Assembly: GCA_030374805.1 (NCBI GenBank)
Contig: JARGSG010000074.1
Location: forward strand, 124,001-188,000
Direction of reading: 5' to 3'
From: Gracilaria gracilis
Lineage: Eukaryota; Rhodophyta; Florideophyceae; Gracilariales; Gracilariaceae
DNA length: 64,000 nt
Positions 53,022 through 64,000 of this stretch are shown piece after piece. The translations under genes were made by a program, and so were the position numbers. How positions within the stretch are numbered: position 1 is the first letter of the stretch; every line of letters starts with the position of its first letter. The notes under the pieces were generated by a model. It ran no database searches. It was not told the origin of the DNA and worked only from the letters and a program-made list of their open reading frames with translations.

Positions 53022-53386
53022 CTGTCACGGTGTGCAAAAAATGAAGGATCTACCATATAGGAATAGCGAGCGGTGCAGCAGATTCATAAGACGGCCAAGC
53101 GTGCCAAAATGCGCAAATTTTTCTGCTGTCCTGCCCAGCTGTCACTTAGAGCCACTGAGCGCAACTGTCTCGCCTGTTCTTGCCCGGTGTGACAGAGAGA
53201 CGACCAACGGGATTATCTCCCCTCTTCTGGTCAGCTGCGGCAAAGAGTGGTTGAGCGCAGTTTGCGAGCTGTCTCGCACGCAGTCTTTCATCATCAGGCG
53301 TTTACGCTATGAAAGTCTCACTTAAGAAGAACCCGGATTGTCGCAGCAAGCAAATTTATCTCCTTCCTTATGTCAATTTTTCAGGA
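53022..53386 (+). repeat. Left direct repeat of the DIRS-like element
   Basis: About 365 bases match 57143-57505 at an offset of 4,121 bases, including AGGAATAGCGAGCGGTGCAG and GGCAAAGAGTGGTTGAGCGC. Identity by eye is about three quarters. Confidence 0.75.
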
Positions 53387-56300
53387 AACTTCGCTTTAGC
53401 CGGAGCGGAGACATCTTCAACGTGTACGCGACCAAAACGCACTTGCAATGACTGACACCCCTCCAAACGAAGGATATCGAAAATATGTCTTTCAAGGACT
53501 TTTTGGCCGTGTGAAACTTTCCCGAACCCGACTGCAAGAAACTGAGGTCTATAGCGATCGAAATGGCAGGCGAAAAATTAGAAGGCCATGGAATTATGTT
53601 CCAAGGAGATGACCATGTACCCACAAACCATTTGGGTACTTCAAGCCAACTCTAATGGCGTTTTTAATTGGCCTTAAGATCCGCGACAAACGGTCCGGGA
53701 AGGAATGGATGTACGTTAATGCTATAGGAGTTTGGATTGAAGTGGCCCTAAGGGCATTAAGGCTTGCTCGGGACGAAGCATCAGACTATCATGAGTGCTC
53801 CCGTTACATCATGTTGCGTGAGGAAGCCATGGAAATCAGCCTGGAAGTGGCTCCCATGCGCGGCCAGTACTTCAAGGACAGAATAGAACAAGGAATAGAA
53901 ATGGCCAGATAAATGGCTTTCCATGTGGTACAAGGACACAACGCTGCCTAATCTTGATTGTACCGTACTGCCAGAGAGTCGCATACAGCTCGATTGGAGA
54001 TCTAGAGAGCGAAAGAGCTCGCTAAGATTCGTCTTCAGAAGCTATCCAAAGTATCCAAGATGTGGCAACAAACAGACAAAGAGCAGTGGCCCTACGACGA
54101 AATGACAGTTGGATACCAACACGCCGTCAGAGTGGTTGATGGGGAATGTCCGCTATGGCGGCGGACGTCGTTGAGAGCAGAATCCTGGCGTCATCTGCTC
54201 AGCGCTTCGGAATTTTTAATACACAACATAAGGTTCGGGATTTAGGATTCTCCCACAGTTCCATTCCCCGAGGAGCGCGTACTACCCGACCTTCCCCAAA
54301 ACACTCAGGACAAGAAGTTTGCGAGATAAAACCTTGCCAAGGTCCTCAGAGAGAAGATTTTCGAAGAAATCTCCGAAGATTACGCTATGGCAAGGGTATG
54401 GGAAGGAAAGACAGTCTCTTTAGCTTTTAAAGTATGGCGACCAGAATCTCAAGGAGAGGAGAAAGATCGTTTTGTGATCAACTTCCATCTCCAGAGTCAG
54501 CACCGGCCACATGGGACGGTGAGAATGGAAACTCTGCTCTCTTTCTCTATCAACATAGAAAAGAGAGACTTTTTGATGTCTTGTTACATCAAAGGGGGCA
54601 ATCGGGCTTTCAACCTTCATCCTGGAATGCGCGACAACTTATATTTCCGTACGTCGATCGTTATTTTCGCTGCGTGGCCTAGCCGTTTTGGGTGGGGGCC
54701 CTCTGCCATGTGGTTCACGAAGTTATTAAAGCCTCTTGTGCGACCCATTCAGTGTTTTTTGGGGTACAGGGTACTGCCGCACATCGACGATTTCTTCGTT
54801 GCTCCTTCGTGTCCTGGTATAGTGTCACGTGCGAAGAACTGCTCTCGGGCTCGGGACAGACTTGGACGACTTCTGAGAACGTAGGGAAATTACGAGGCAT
54901 CCAACCAAAAGCGACTGAAAAAAGATTAAGCATATAGACTATCTAGGATTCCGCATAGACATCCTTCGAATGCAGGTGCTCGTTGTTCCACACAAGTTGT
55001 CTTGATTTCATTGTTTGGCCGTGAAACTGTTAAGGGCTGCCACCTTGCACCGCCGGTTTGTCGCACTCCAGACACTTCGGAATATTTGCGGCTTTTGCGT
55101 ATCAATATCTCTGGCCTTTCCCGTCTCCCGGTTATACACAAGAGCAATGTACGACGAAATGGCTGCAGAACAGAGTAATTACAACCAATCTGCAGCGCGC
55201 CTTCGCACCTGTGTGGTTTTCCCATCAGTCTCTTTGGGATCTGCGCTACTTGTGCTTATATATCCAAGACGAAGGCCGGCCGTTGCACACCCCAAGATCC
55301 CAATTTGTCTGCACAGCTACGCGACAGAAGTGGAGTACCGCGGTACGCTTGGCAAAGACCTTCGACCAGAGAGCCCCGGTTTCTGGGAAGGACGCGGTTT
55401 ATGGCGAGCGAAGGAACGGCTTCTACCGATAAATCTCAGAGACCTGGGCGCCGTAATACTTCTGATGAGCTAACATTTCACCCAGTAACTGTCGGACGAG
55501 ACCATCAGAAAGGTACTAATCCAGGAAAAAAACCAAGCCGTGGCTCTCATTTTGAACTCCATGGTGTCGGCTTCACCAGCAATGAGAAGTGAACTGCGCA
55601 AGCTGCGAAGACTGCTATAGGCAAAGAAATTTCAGATAGAAGCACGTTGGCTACCCATTGCGTTGGACGAGCACGCTGACAGACTGTCGCGGACCTGGCT
55701 GCCTCACGACACGAGGGCAACGGCTGATATGTTGAAAGCGTTGAAGCGCGAATTCGAATTCGACCGTCACTTATTCCAGAGCCTTCCGCTCGGCGAGAGG
55801 ATGGCAGCTCGGAGCGAGTACGCGGACAGAGACCTGAAAGAAACTTGGCCTGCCTAGCTACCTGTGCCATCTCTGGGCCCCACCGTTCATTTTTCTCCCT
55901 CTACTGATAGACAAGATCGAGAGAGACCAGGCCTGCGGACTCATAGTTGTGCCAAATTGGCAGAACCAAGCTTGGTTCCAAACGCTGACGCGAATCAGCA
56001 CGCACCTATCGATGCTGCACTCGAGAGAGCTGCCGTACCCACTGCTTGCGCAAAGACGTCCAGCACGGACTTGTTCGGTTTTGATATCACGGATATGGTG
56101 TTGAGCTCCTAAGAGAAAAGTGTGCGAAGTTCTGTCCTAACCCACTCGACGCCCAGGGACCGTACAGGGGGTGATTATGTCACCACGGACTTGATGGCCA
56201 CGTACGGCTATTCGCCCACCACTAGGCTTAACCAATCTGCTCAGCTCTGCAAGGGTTTTTTTCTGCCAACCGAGCCAGCGACCCATGATGACCACGTTGA

Positions 56301-57142
56301 ATGGCGATATAGCGGCATTTATCGGATATCTGGCGAACGAAAGAAACGTGAAACATTTATATCTTCGCCACTACCTCTCTGTAATATCTCGGTTTCATGA
56401 GCATCACAATCGGGCCTCGCCTACTACCTCTAATCTGGTCAAGGATGTCGCGCAGGCCTACAGCCGTAAATTAGTCTCAGAGCAGCCTCAACAAAGTGTT
56501 TCGGTCGGCATTTCGGCTGCAACCATGCGCCGTATTCTCGATGATGGATTTCAGACAGAGAGAGCTGAGGAAACTAGGGCATGTTGTCCCACGATTATCA
56601 GCTTCTTGTTTTATTTGCGTGAGGTGAACGACAATAGTCTGAGGTGCTGAGATGTCTCTCGCATTAACGATGCAATCAAATTGAAAGTTCGCCGACGGGA
56701 TTTCAAACACCTTCAGCGTCCCTTAGTTTTGAATTACTGGCACAATCAATCATGGAAAGATTTCTAGAACCAATTCGTTCTCGTTCAGCGATGGCAACGG
56801 CTTTCGCGTTCTCCAGTTCTATTCTTAATCGCACGGTCATTAACCTCGTCTGTGCGTCTTTCTCTCGCATTTTCAGCAATCAACCCTTCGGAAGGTACTT
56901 ATGACAGCTCCCACAGCCCAATAATAGGGTATTTCAACGAACTATTGCAACTCTGATTACTGCGAGAACTCATCATATATCGGTTTGATTGGCAATCGGA
57001 ATATATTTTCCGCGTTTACACAGACAGCTAGGTAGTTCTTTCTACCGCATTCGATTACGTCTCTGTTCGGCTCTTCCCAAAGTCCCCGGTTCTCCCTCCA
57101 CCTGCGTGATACCTACTTTGCACTCCAAAACCCTTCATAAAT

Positions 57143-57505
57143 CTGTCACAGAGTGTATAGAAATGAAGAATCAACCACCTAGGAATAGCGAGCGGTGCAG
57201 CTGATTCGCAACACGGCCGTGCATGCCAACATGCGCCACTTTTTCTGCTGCCATGGCCAGCAATCGATTAAAACGTCTGAGTGCAACTGTTCCGGCTGTT
57301 CTTGCCAGCTGTGGCAAAAAGAGGCCGAACGCAACTATCTACGCTCTTCTGATCAGCTACGGCAAAGAGTGGTTGAGCGCAGTTTGCAAGCTGTCTCGCA
57401 CGCTCTCTTTAATCATCAAGAGTTTATGCCATGAAAACCTTATTTAAGAGGAACCTAGCTTGTGACAGCTAGCACCTTTTTCTTCTTCCCTATGTCAGCT
57501 TTTCC
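57143..57505 (+). repeat. Right direct repeat of the DIRS-like element
   Basis: This is the second copy of the repeat at 53022-53386, in the same orientation. It starts CTGTCAC and ends in the TATGTCA..TTTT block. Confidence 0.75.
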
Positions 57506-58369
57506 CGACCCATCCGCGCAAGCGCCGTCCCCTTTCACGTGTATGCTGCTTGCTACACGCGATAGCAATTATACAATTTAGAGTAGCGACTTTGAGCGTC
57601 TCGAGACACACGGCTACTAGATTTGGTAAAAACAACACTTTCTTCAAAATCCTTCATATACGCATCGAATGTGATATATTTGTATTTTCTGACTTGCGGG
57701 GGTCATCCTTCTATTACTATTCTAATTCCCATGCGGGGCTTCTAGGTAAGGGTTTTAAATGCGTAGACCACCTTTGTTTCCTAAAAACATGTGTGTCCTT
57801 ATTACGCGGGATGCATAAACCATGGGACTACTGTATCTACATTTATGAAATGAGAGTGTTATATTGCGGTCTAGGTGGAGCCACAACTATGGAGGGTGGG
57901 GAAATGCGTTGCGTCACGAATTTTGACTTAATGGTGAAAAACAAGCAAACTTCGTCGTTACAATACGGTATGGTCCACAACGAACGCTCAGGAAGTGTGA
58001 CGGCCTGGAAGACTAAACAGACTGGTTCTTAAGGTGGTGAATATCTGAGCTTTTGCAAATCCTAGATTTCTACGCGTATGGGCTCCATGAGCTTTATTGT
58101 GCCAGTCTGGCCACCAGAAAAGCACCGGCCGGGCGTCCAGTTTCAGTTCTGACCTGCTTAGGGTTGTATTCATCTTGTGAAGGGAGTGCTCGAACTCTCT
58201 TCGTTTATCGTCTCGGTGTCGTCGTCTGGCTTAAGTACTGGTTCTTATCTGCTGTAGTGCTGTTTGACGAGATGGGAAACGCGGTGCAGCAATGCTTCAA
58301 TGGGTTGTTTGACAGTCTTCAGTTGCTGCACCCTGTTTCATGTTCGGTCGGGGGTGGACCTGAAGTTCG
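57506..58369. other. Spacer between DIRS-like and copia relics
   Basis: The 160-codon plus-strand frame 57550-58032 has no family resemblance and is probably chance. Nothing else was recognised. Confidence 0.3.
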
Positions 58370-59780
58370 GTACGGAGATACGTAAATCTGTCCCTACTCA
58401 ACGGTTTTGTGAAGATATTTGATTTCATTTCAGCTGTGAATATGCTTTGAAGCTCTGTGGTTTGGGTTTTCGACATGAAGTTGAAGGTAATGTTGCATTT
58501 TGTCAATATGTTTGCGTTGCTTTGTTGGAGCTTGGTCTCCAGCGAGTAGAATGGCTGCTCTATTGTCGATGAAGTGTGGCGTTGGTCCTTCTTTCAACGT
58601 CCACGTGTCACTCAGAGTTTCGAAAGCCATGTCGTGTAGCAAGTAGCGTCGGTTGCAGAAATGTATTATTCTTCGGTTGCTGAAAGTGAGACTATGTTTT
58701 GCTTGCATGAAGTCAATGATATTGGGCTGGAGTTGACGCTGTGTACTGTCCCAATAATTGATTTTCCGTCTTTCGCGTTGGCGAGGTCGGCATCACTGTA
58801 CACGGTTAATGGTGTATCGTGTAATGCTCCAGGTTCAGTGCGAGTATAGAGGGAACCGTGCGTGCGAGTGACTTTAAGGGAGCGAGGCAGACCTTTCAGG
58901 GCTTCTGCGTGGTCTTTTGTGGCGCTGAAATGTGCTGTGCGAGTCCGTTGGTGGCGTACGCGATGTCCAGTTGTATGCAATCAGTTATGTAGCTTATCTC
59001 GCCGAGGATTTTTCGATGCTTTGTGATTTCTGACGAAAATAATGTGCCGGTTGGTTTCTGTTGGTCTAGTATCGTAAGATTTTTATATGCAGTGTGCGTC
59101 GGATCGCAGTCAGCCATCTCTGTCTTTTCAATTACTGCGTCTATCGTATCTGGTTGAGATAGATGGGTTCCATTTGCAGTGTGTGATTGTCCAATTGAGA
59201 AACCGCGTTGGTTTTCCTAATCGTTTCCTTTTGTACTTTTGGATCATTTGCCTGTGAAGCAGGTCTATGCGGGATGGTGGGAAGCTAGCACTGAGAACTC
59301 GTCAATGGTCGTGCTGACTATTGTGTATCTTGCGTCGTCGGATTTTGTACACATGCAAAGATCATGTTCGGATGCTGTGTATCAGAAGTTTCTGAGGAAT
59401 AACTGCAGTCGGTGGGTGTAAAAGTATGCTGCGGGAGGGGAGCCATGCAAATTGCCTACAAGCAGTCCGTAGGGTCCGGCATGTCTGTATGGGCCAGCAA
59501 AGTTGGTCATTTGTTTCACGTATAATGGACGGTTATGTTGGGATTTCTCGTGCAGGTAAGCCGATTTAATAACGACATGTTCAAGGGGGAGATTGTTTGC
59601 TGCATGGAATGCTCGGAGCATGCGTTGCGTCGTGCGGTCCGCGATGTAGGTTGTTGTATGTTTTGGATCATAATGCAATCCGGGTTTCATAAGATCACCT
59701 CATAGGTTGCATCTCGCTTTTCTTTGTACTACCTGTCCTTCAGCTGTCCTTTTGTAACAATACGCCATCATGAGGGGAAT
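58370..59780 (-). mobile_element. Ty1/copia element fragment: reverse transcriptase to RNase H end
   Basis: Minus-strand pieces give copia polymerase blocks in order: DLMKPGLHYDPKHTTTYIAD, VVIKSAYLHEKS, LDIAYATNGLAQHISAP, LTVYSDADLANAKDGKSI, the RNase H part TPHFIDNRAAILLAGDQAPT and finally NIFTKPLSRDRFTYLRTEL, the usual end of copia pol. It is broken, with many interruptions, and no LTRs were recognised. It shares wording with the fragment at 28.9-29.9 kb (DLMKPG, K-S-A-Y-L-H-E, Y-A-T-N) and belongs to the same lineage. Confidence 0.75.
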
Positions 59781-60594
59781 AGTGGATTGAGGAGGTGGTG
59801 TGAAACTAGGATCTTGCCATTCAATACTATTGTGATCGTCAAGGTTGCTGATCTCCTCATCATGCGACTGTTGCCATTTTGCTGCATCCTGATATTTCCG
59901 CGCTTGTTGTACTGTTACTGGTGGTGGTGTGGTGTTGTCTATACGTATGGGCGAGAGTTGCGGGAATGTAGCGTGGGCTTTAAACAGCGTGGGGGCTGTG
60001 ATGATGGTCCCAGTGTCGTTGTGGTAAGGATGGAAGTCTGTCGCTCGGGTTGCGTCGTTGTTATCGGAATGCTAGTTTTGGTTTCAAGAACGACCGAATT
60101 AAAATGATCGAAAAACCAGTGAATTTATTCAAAATTTGATGTGCTTAATTTCCGAAAATATTTCCCTATTTCCACTTGTGCTAATTTGTGTGGAAAGAAC
60201 CACTCACAATTATTTCCATCATTGCTAGTTTGGATGGATGACAAACTATTATGCTAATTCCGTTCATGCTGGTTTCCGAACACAATGTAAGTGTGTACGT
60301 GGCACATATTTAGAACTATAGAGCGGCCAATAGAGATATATACACATAGATAGCTGCTTATGAAATAAGATTAGAAGAATATAAACACTTCGAATAGGAA
60401 ATTTCTATAGAAATACAGCACATCTATTCGACAACTCTCATATCAGATACCGGCCGTTTATTCTCTCACTTTTGAAACGCCTTCACATCACGTGCCACCT
60501 CCCCCATCACTCCGTCTCACCTTCCGTGCGCCATATTACGCTCCCCACCATTACGTACACCCCCTCCCCCAACATCCTCACATCGCTTCCCGAC
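59781..60594. other. AT-rich spacer, nothing recognised
   Basis: About 800 bases lack a supported gene. The last 120 bases before 60595 are pyrimidine rich and may be a leader of the following relic. Confidence 0.3.
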
Positions 60595-62250
60595 ATGCCT
60601 AATTGCTGCTTTGAGGGTTGCTCCTTCTTCGCTCGTACCATCCACTCCACTAAAAGGCACCAAAGAAGATGCCCCAACCGCCTCACCGCCAGCAAGCGTT
60701 TCCTCTCCCCCAGCGGCAACGTCCCGCACTTCCCCCCACGCACAAAGCGTCACAAGTCCACCTCCCAACTCCCACCACCACCTCCACCTCTTCTCCCCAA
60801 TCGCTCTTCCGATAACGTCCTCATCGCCGACGACGACTCTACCACCAGGAACAGCTTTCCCTCTCCGTCCACACCCAAGACGCCTACCATATCGTAGGCA
60901 CCCCCGTCTGCTCCCTCTCTCCCTCCCCACCTCCTCCACCGCTCCCCTCCTTCCCTCTCCTCAACAACTTCCACCTCGAACAAATGGTCCTCTACATCTC
61001 TTGCATCTCTTTCACCCTCGGCCACTGCAATGCAGATGAAATCATCTTTCTCCTCCACGACCCCACCCTCCCCAATTAAGTCTTCAACGGCACCGTCTAC
61101 TCCGCCTCCCCGTGTCTCAAACTTCAAACAGACCTCTTCCAAAAACGAGTCAGCAACACCGGTTTCATCCCCACCACCCTCCAAGACCCACTGCACCTTT
61201 TCACGGCCACCATTTTACGAAAGGATGCCATCCACATCCTTAAACGACAACTAGCACTCGCACACTCTGACAATAACTTCTTCCGCCACGTCCCCCATAC
61301 AACCTCTTCCGGCCCTTCCGCTTTCGCTCACTCCATGGATTCCTCTCTCGGAAAAGAAGCTGTCCCAGACCTCAAGCGCACAATCATGCAGTCCTCCAAA
61401 AACTCCTGCATTGGGTAAACCCTTGAAAAGAACGGTATCTGCTCCTTCATTGGCGTCCAAGTATACTCTGACAAAGTCCTCCACCTCTTCAAATCCTCTT
61501 CCAGCACCTCCCACCCCCTTCACCTCAACCTACTCAACTTCTCCGATTCGTTCCATCCCAAATGTACTACCGGCAGCCTCACCCTTCTTGGTTACCTGCC
61601 AATCTCTTTCAATCTTGCCACTGGTTCTCAAGATCCCGATTGCATCCGCAAAACCTTTTCCAGCATCTCCCGCTCTACCAAAATGCAACCCATCCAGCGT
61701 GCCATCTCCAACCTCCTTGAACCTCTTCTGTCCTCCAGTCTCATTGGCTTCCCGTTTCGTAACACTAATGAAGTGCTCTGCCACTATCCCCTAATCATCG
61801 CGAGCTACTGCGCAGGCATGCCAAAAGCAAAGGACATTCTCGGCTTCTCCCAGGGCACCCGACCCCAGCATCCATGCCACTGATGTACCGTCCTCCGCTC
61901 CGAGCTCAATCTACGAATTCCATCCTTTCCTCTTCGATCCCGGACCCAGCCTCTCGCTGCCCGGAGAGCACACTCTGCGCTCCTTCAAGATACCGAGAAG
62001 ACTCACCTCTCCGGAAAGCCTAGAATCGCCCGAAACATCAAGAAACAGACCGTTGAAGCATTTCACTCCCCTTCCCTTGCAAAATAGTCCTCCCTCTTCG
62101 ATCCTTACCCTCTCCTCAACATCACCCCTCTCCTCTCTTCTTAAAACATCGTCCGCTTCGAATCACTCCATAATTTTCACCTCGGCATCTCCGAGCTCAT
62201 CAAACTCGCAGCCATCGATAGAATCAAGTCAGAGTCACTCCTGACAACTC
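60595..62250 (+). pseudogene. Probable CMC/Plavaka-type transposase pseudogene
   Basis: The ATG at 60595 starts a protein with a small zinc-finger-like N-terminus (CCFEGCSFFARTIHSTKRHQ, then RRC) and a proline-rich linker. From about 60843 another frame, with about four stops, continues to 62244. It includes HLEQMVLYISCISFTLGHCN, a DDE-like strand GVQVYSDKVLHLF followed by HPLHLNLLNFSD and LTLLGYLPIS, then IIASYCAGMPKAKDILGFSQ and TRPQHPCH. Much later comes FESLHNFHLGISELIKLAAI. The order zinc finger, S-D in a strand, G-Y-L-P, A-x-x-P-x-x-K-D, H-P-C-H and L-H-x-x-x-L-G resembles the CMC/Plavaka (KDZ-like) transposases. The family name is inference from motif order only. It contains one frameshift plus several stops. 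Confidence 0.45.
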
Positions 62251-63861
62251 CTCGTTCCTACGAGTCCCGGCTTTTTTCCAACTCTGTCCGCTCCCCCATC
62301 CTAAAACCATTCTTCCCACTCTTATTCATTCTACCTTTTCCCCTCCCCTCTTTCTGTCCCATCCCTACCGTCTCTCCGGTTCCAAAACCACGCGAATAAA
62401 ACTGAGCTTCTCCGGTCGGCACGCTGCTGTGTAGCAAGCAAGAACTGCTCCAAGTCTCCGCGTTAAATTATCCATAGAGCATCCCTCCCTCATCGCTACT
62501 AGCACCTACAAGAATTTCGCAACACTAAGCGACAAACCATTGAAACCTCGCAATTCCAAAATACCATCCCGTTCCTGAATCTAACCCTCCTCTAGACCTC
62601 ATCTAACGATTTTGTTCCTACAGTACTTTCCGCTTCGATCCACTCAGTGAATTGCACCTCAACGTTTTTCAGCTCATCATGCTGGTCTCTATCTACGAAA
62701 TCAAAACAGAAGCACTCGCCATGGTATTTCGTTCACCTACAGCTCGACAATCCTCCCATTCTGTCCGTTATTACATGCTCAAACAATTGACCACCATCCC
62801 TGCAACTCCAAAACGCCCGGTTGATAGGTTAGTTAACTAGCGTGCCGGTAGTCGCATGGTACGGTTGTAATAGGAATGAGGCTTGTAGGTGGGCGTACGT
62901 ACCAGCGGTCGTGACAATATTAAGAAGTATGGAACGCCAGGGGCGATCGAGGTATGTGAAAAGAGTCCGAACATCGTGAACACATAGTAGAGATATACTG
63001 AACGACCGGTTGATTCTAGATCTGGGGGAGGAATACTAACTTCGTGGATCAGAGCATTTACGCGCTACTCTTAGTGGATTGTGGAAAAGAAAAGTTGCAT
63101 AAATAGGTGCCTCTCTATCTCGTAGGGACGCATTAAAGTGTGCAACGGCCACCGCAACACGTGGCAAAAATGCCTCCTGTTACGGTCTGTAAATTATTTA
63201 AAACTCTCACTACGTGTACTATCTTTCACATAGCTCCTCTTACAATCATCTTCCGACGTCTGCCAGCAGACAAACTCTTCCTATTGTCGACAGATCTTTC
63301 TCTATCTGAGATATTCGTGGGCTCTGGTGCATTATCATGGTGAGGGGTACAATATGTTGTAATGTACCCGGAACAAGGTTCTTTTATTACCAAATCACCA
63401 CTTTCAGTCATGCCGGGTAGCGAATACCCGAATCACCCTACTTACTGTTTAAGTATCCAACTACTTCATTTGTACAAAACCCTACACTCAGAGCGAATCT
63501 CACCGCACTTTCATGTTGCCACTATTTCATTCACACGCTTCAATTCGTTTTGCAAAGTAGTGAGCATGAACCTAGAAGACCATCAAATACTACCAACTTT
63601 GATAGGTCAATTGGACAGCGGAACGAGTTATCATAGACTCTAATCCGTAAAATTGATAAACACCCACTCTGGGCCACCTCGTGGCCTATATATTCAGAAG
63701 GAGACACCAGCAAAGTCTGGAAATGAACCGTAGCGAGAGAGAACTGCATTGATACGTCGATGTAGTCCCAGTACTGCTTCAGACCGCTATCCACTCCGAA
63801 AAATAATTACTTCATTTCTTGTCGGCCGGGTCCCCTGAACAGCTGACTGAGGTGGCGTGCC
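62251..63861. other. Gene-poor stretch
   Basis: About 1.6 kb have only short open frames (for example 63362-63643 plus, 63540-63794 minus) without recognisable families. The first few hundred bases may be the eroded C-terminal part of the preceding transposase. Confidence 0.35.
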
Positions 63862-63999
63862 GCTTCATCGTCGCATCGATGAAGCGCCACGTCTGCCCAG
63901 TCCGCTGTCCCAAAAAAAACATTATTTTCAGTTTATTTAAGCGAAAGCTGGAGACAGCGGACGGAGGTGTCGTGGCGTTTCAACGGTGCACCGATGAAG
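63862..63999. repeat. Long imperfect inverted repeat at the window edge
   Basis: The left arm (about 63862-63912) and right arm (about 63950-63999) are reverse complements with about 80% pairing. They share CTTCATCG/CGATGAAG at the outer ends, CGCCACG/CGTGGCG in the middle and GTCCGCTGTC/GACAGCGGAC next to a roughly 38-base A/T-rich loop. The left arm also contains the small hairpin CGCTTCATCG-TCGCAT-CGATGAAGCG. The repeat runs to the end of the window and may be longer. It could be a foldback MITE, a transposon end or a structured RNA. Confidence 0.75.
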
Positions 64000-64000
64000 T

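Larger units (their letters stand above)
53022..57505 (+). mobile_element. DIRS-like tyrosine-recombinase retroelement
   Basis: A plus-strand element of about 4.5 kb lies between two diverged direct repeats. Its parts in order are a Gag-like region (53.6-54.2 kb) and a reverse transcriptase (54.4-54.9 kb) with FNLHPGMRDNLYFR, FGWGPSAMWFTKLLKPLVRP and GYRVLPHIDDFF, blocks characteristic of the DIRS/Ngaro/PAT group. Then come an RNase H-like region (55.0-55.5 kb) and a tyrosine-recombinase-like region (56.28-56.76 kb) with DIAAFIGYLANER and LRHYLSVISRFHEHHN. Direct rather than inverted end repeats suggest the PAT/Ngaro-type arrangement. It is broken, with many interruptions (more than six), and looks old. 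Confidence 0.72.

Overview
The window looks like a piece of a red algal nuclear genome, most likely a florideophyte such as Chondrus. Three long host genes have no introns, host genes are few, and long transposon-rich stretches separate them. One 89-bp GT-AG intron in a deaminase relic shows that the DNA is eukaryotic. The taxon is an inference; no database search was possible.

Layout: (1) 0-11.4 kb is the gene-bearing part. It holds COG1 of the conserved oligomeric Golgi complex (+), a degraded partial copy of COG1's own 3' end just behind it, a secreted cysteine-rich protein (-), a NDUFAF7/MidA-type SAM methyltransferase (-) and an MFS transporter (+). (2) 13.1-27.0 kb is a nest of elements. 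A pogo-type DNA transposase pseudogene is split by an 11.4-kb Ty3/gypsy chromovirus (minus strand) with 851-bp near-identical LTRs, a 5-bp target duplication, a candidate primer site and purine tract, a chromodomain and two open frames antisense to gag-pol. A broken Tc1/mariner transposase follows. (3) 27-30 kb holds two pieces of Ty1/copia elements (-). (4) 30-48 kb is a graveyard of decayed genes: unrecognised coding-like stretches, a secreted protein, an SMC6 N-terminus, a guanine-deaminase-like gene, a ketopantoate-reductase-like gene and a protein with an HAGAGY cupin-like motif. A hAT transposase with one frameshift lies among them. (5) 48-64 kb holds unrecognised open frames, a second pogo/Tigger transposase relic (-), a DIRS-like tyrosine-recombinase retroelement with direct repeats, another copy of the same copia lineage (-), a probable CMC/Plavaka-type transposase relic and, at the window edge, a long imperfect inverted repeat.

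The live host genes are unrelated housekeeping functions (Golgi trafficking, a probable organellar methyltransferase, membrane transport) and show no operon-like logic. The rest of the window is shaped by duplication, decay and nested insertion. The most unusual item is the antisense open region at the 3' end of the young chromovirus. No CRISPR array, rRNA or convincing tRNA was seen.
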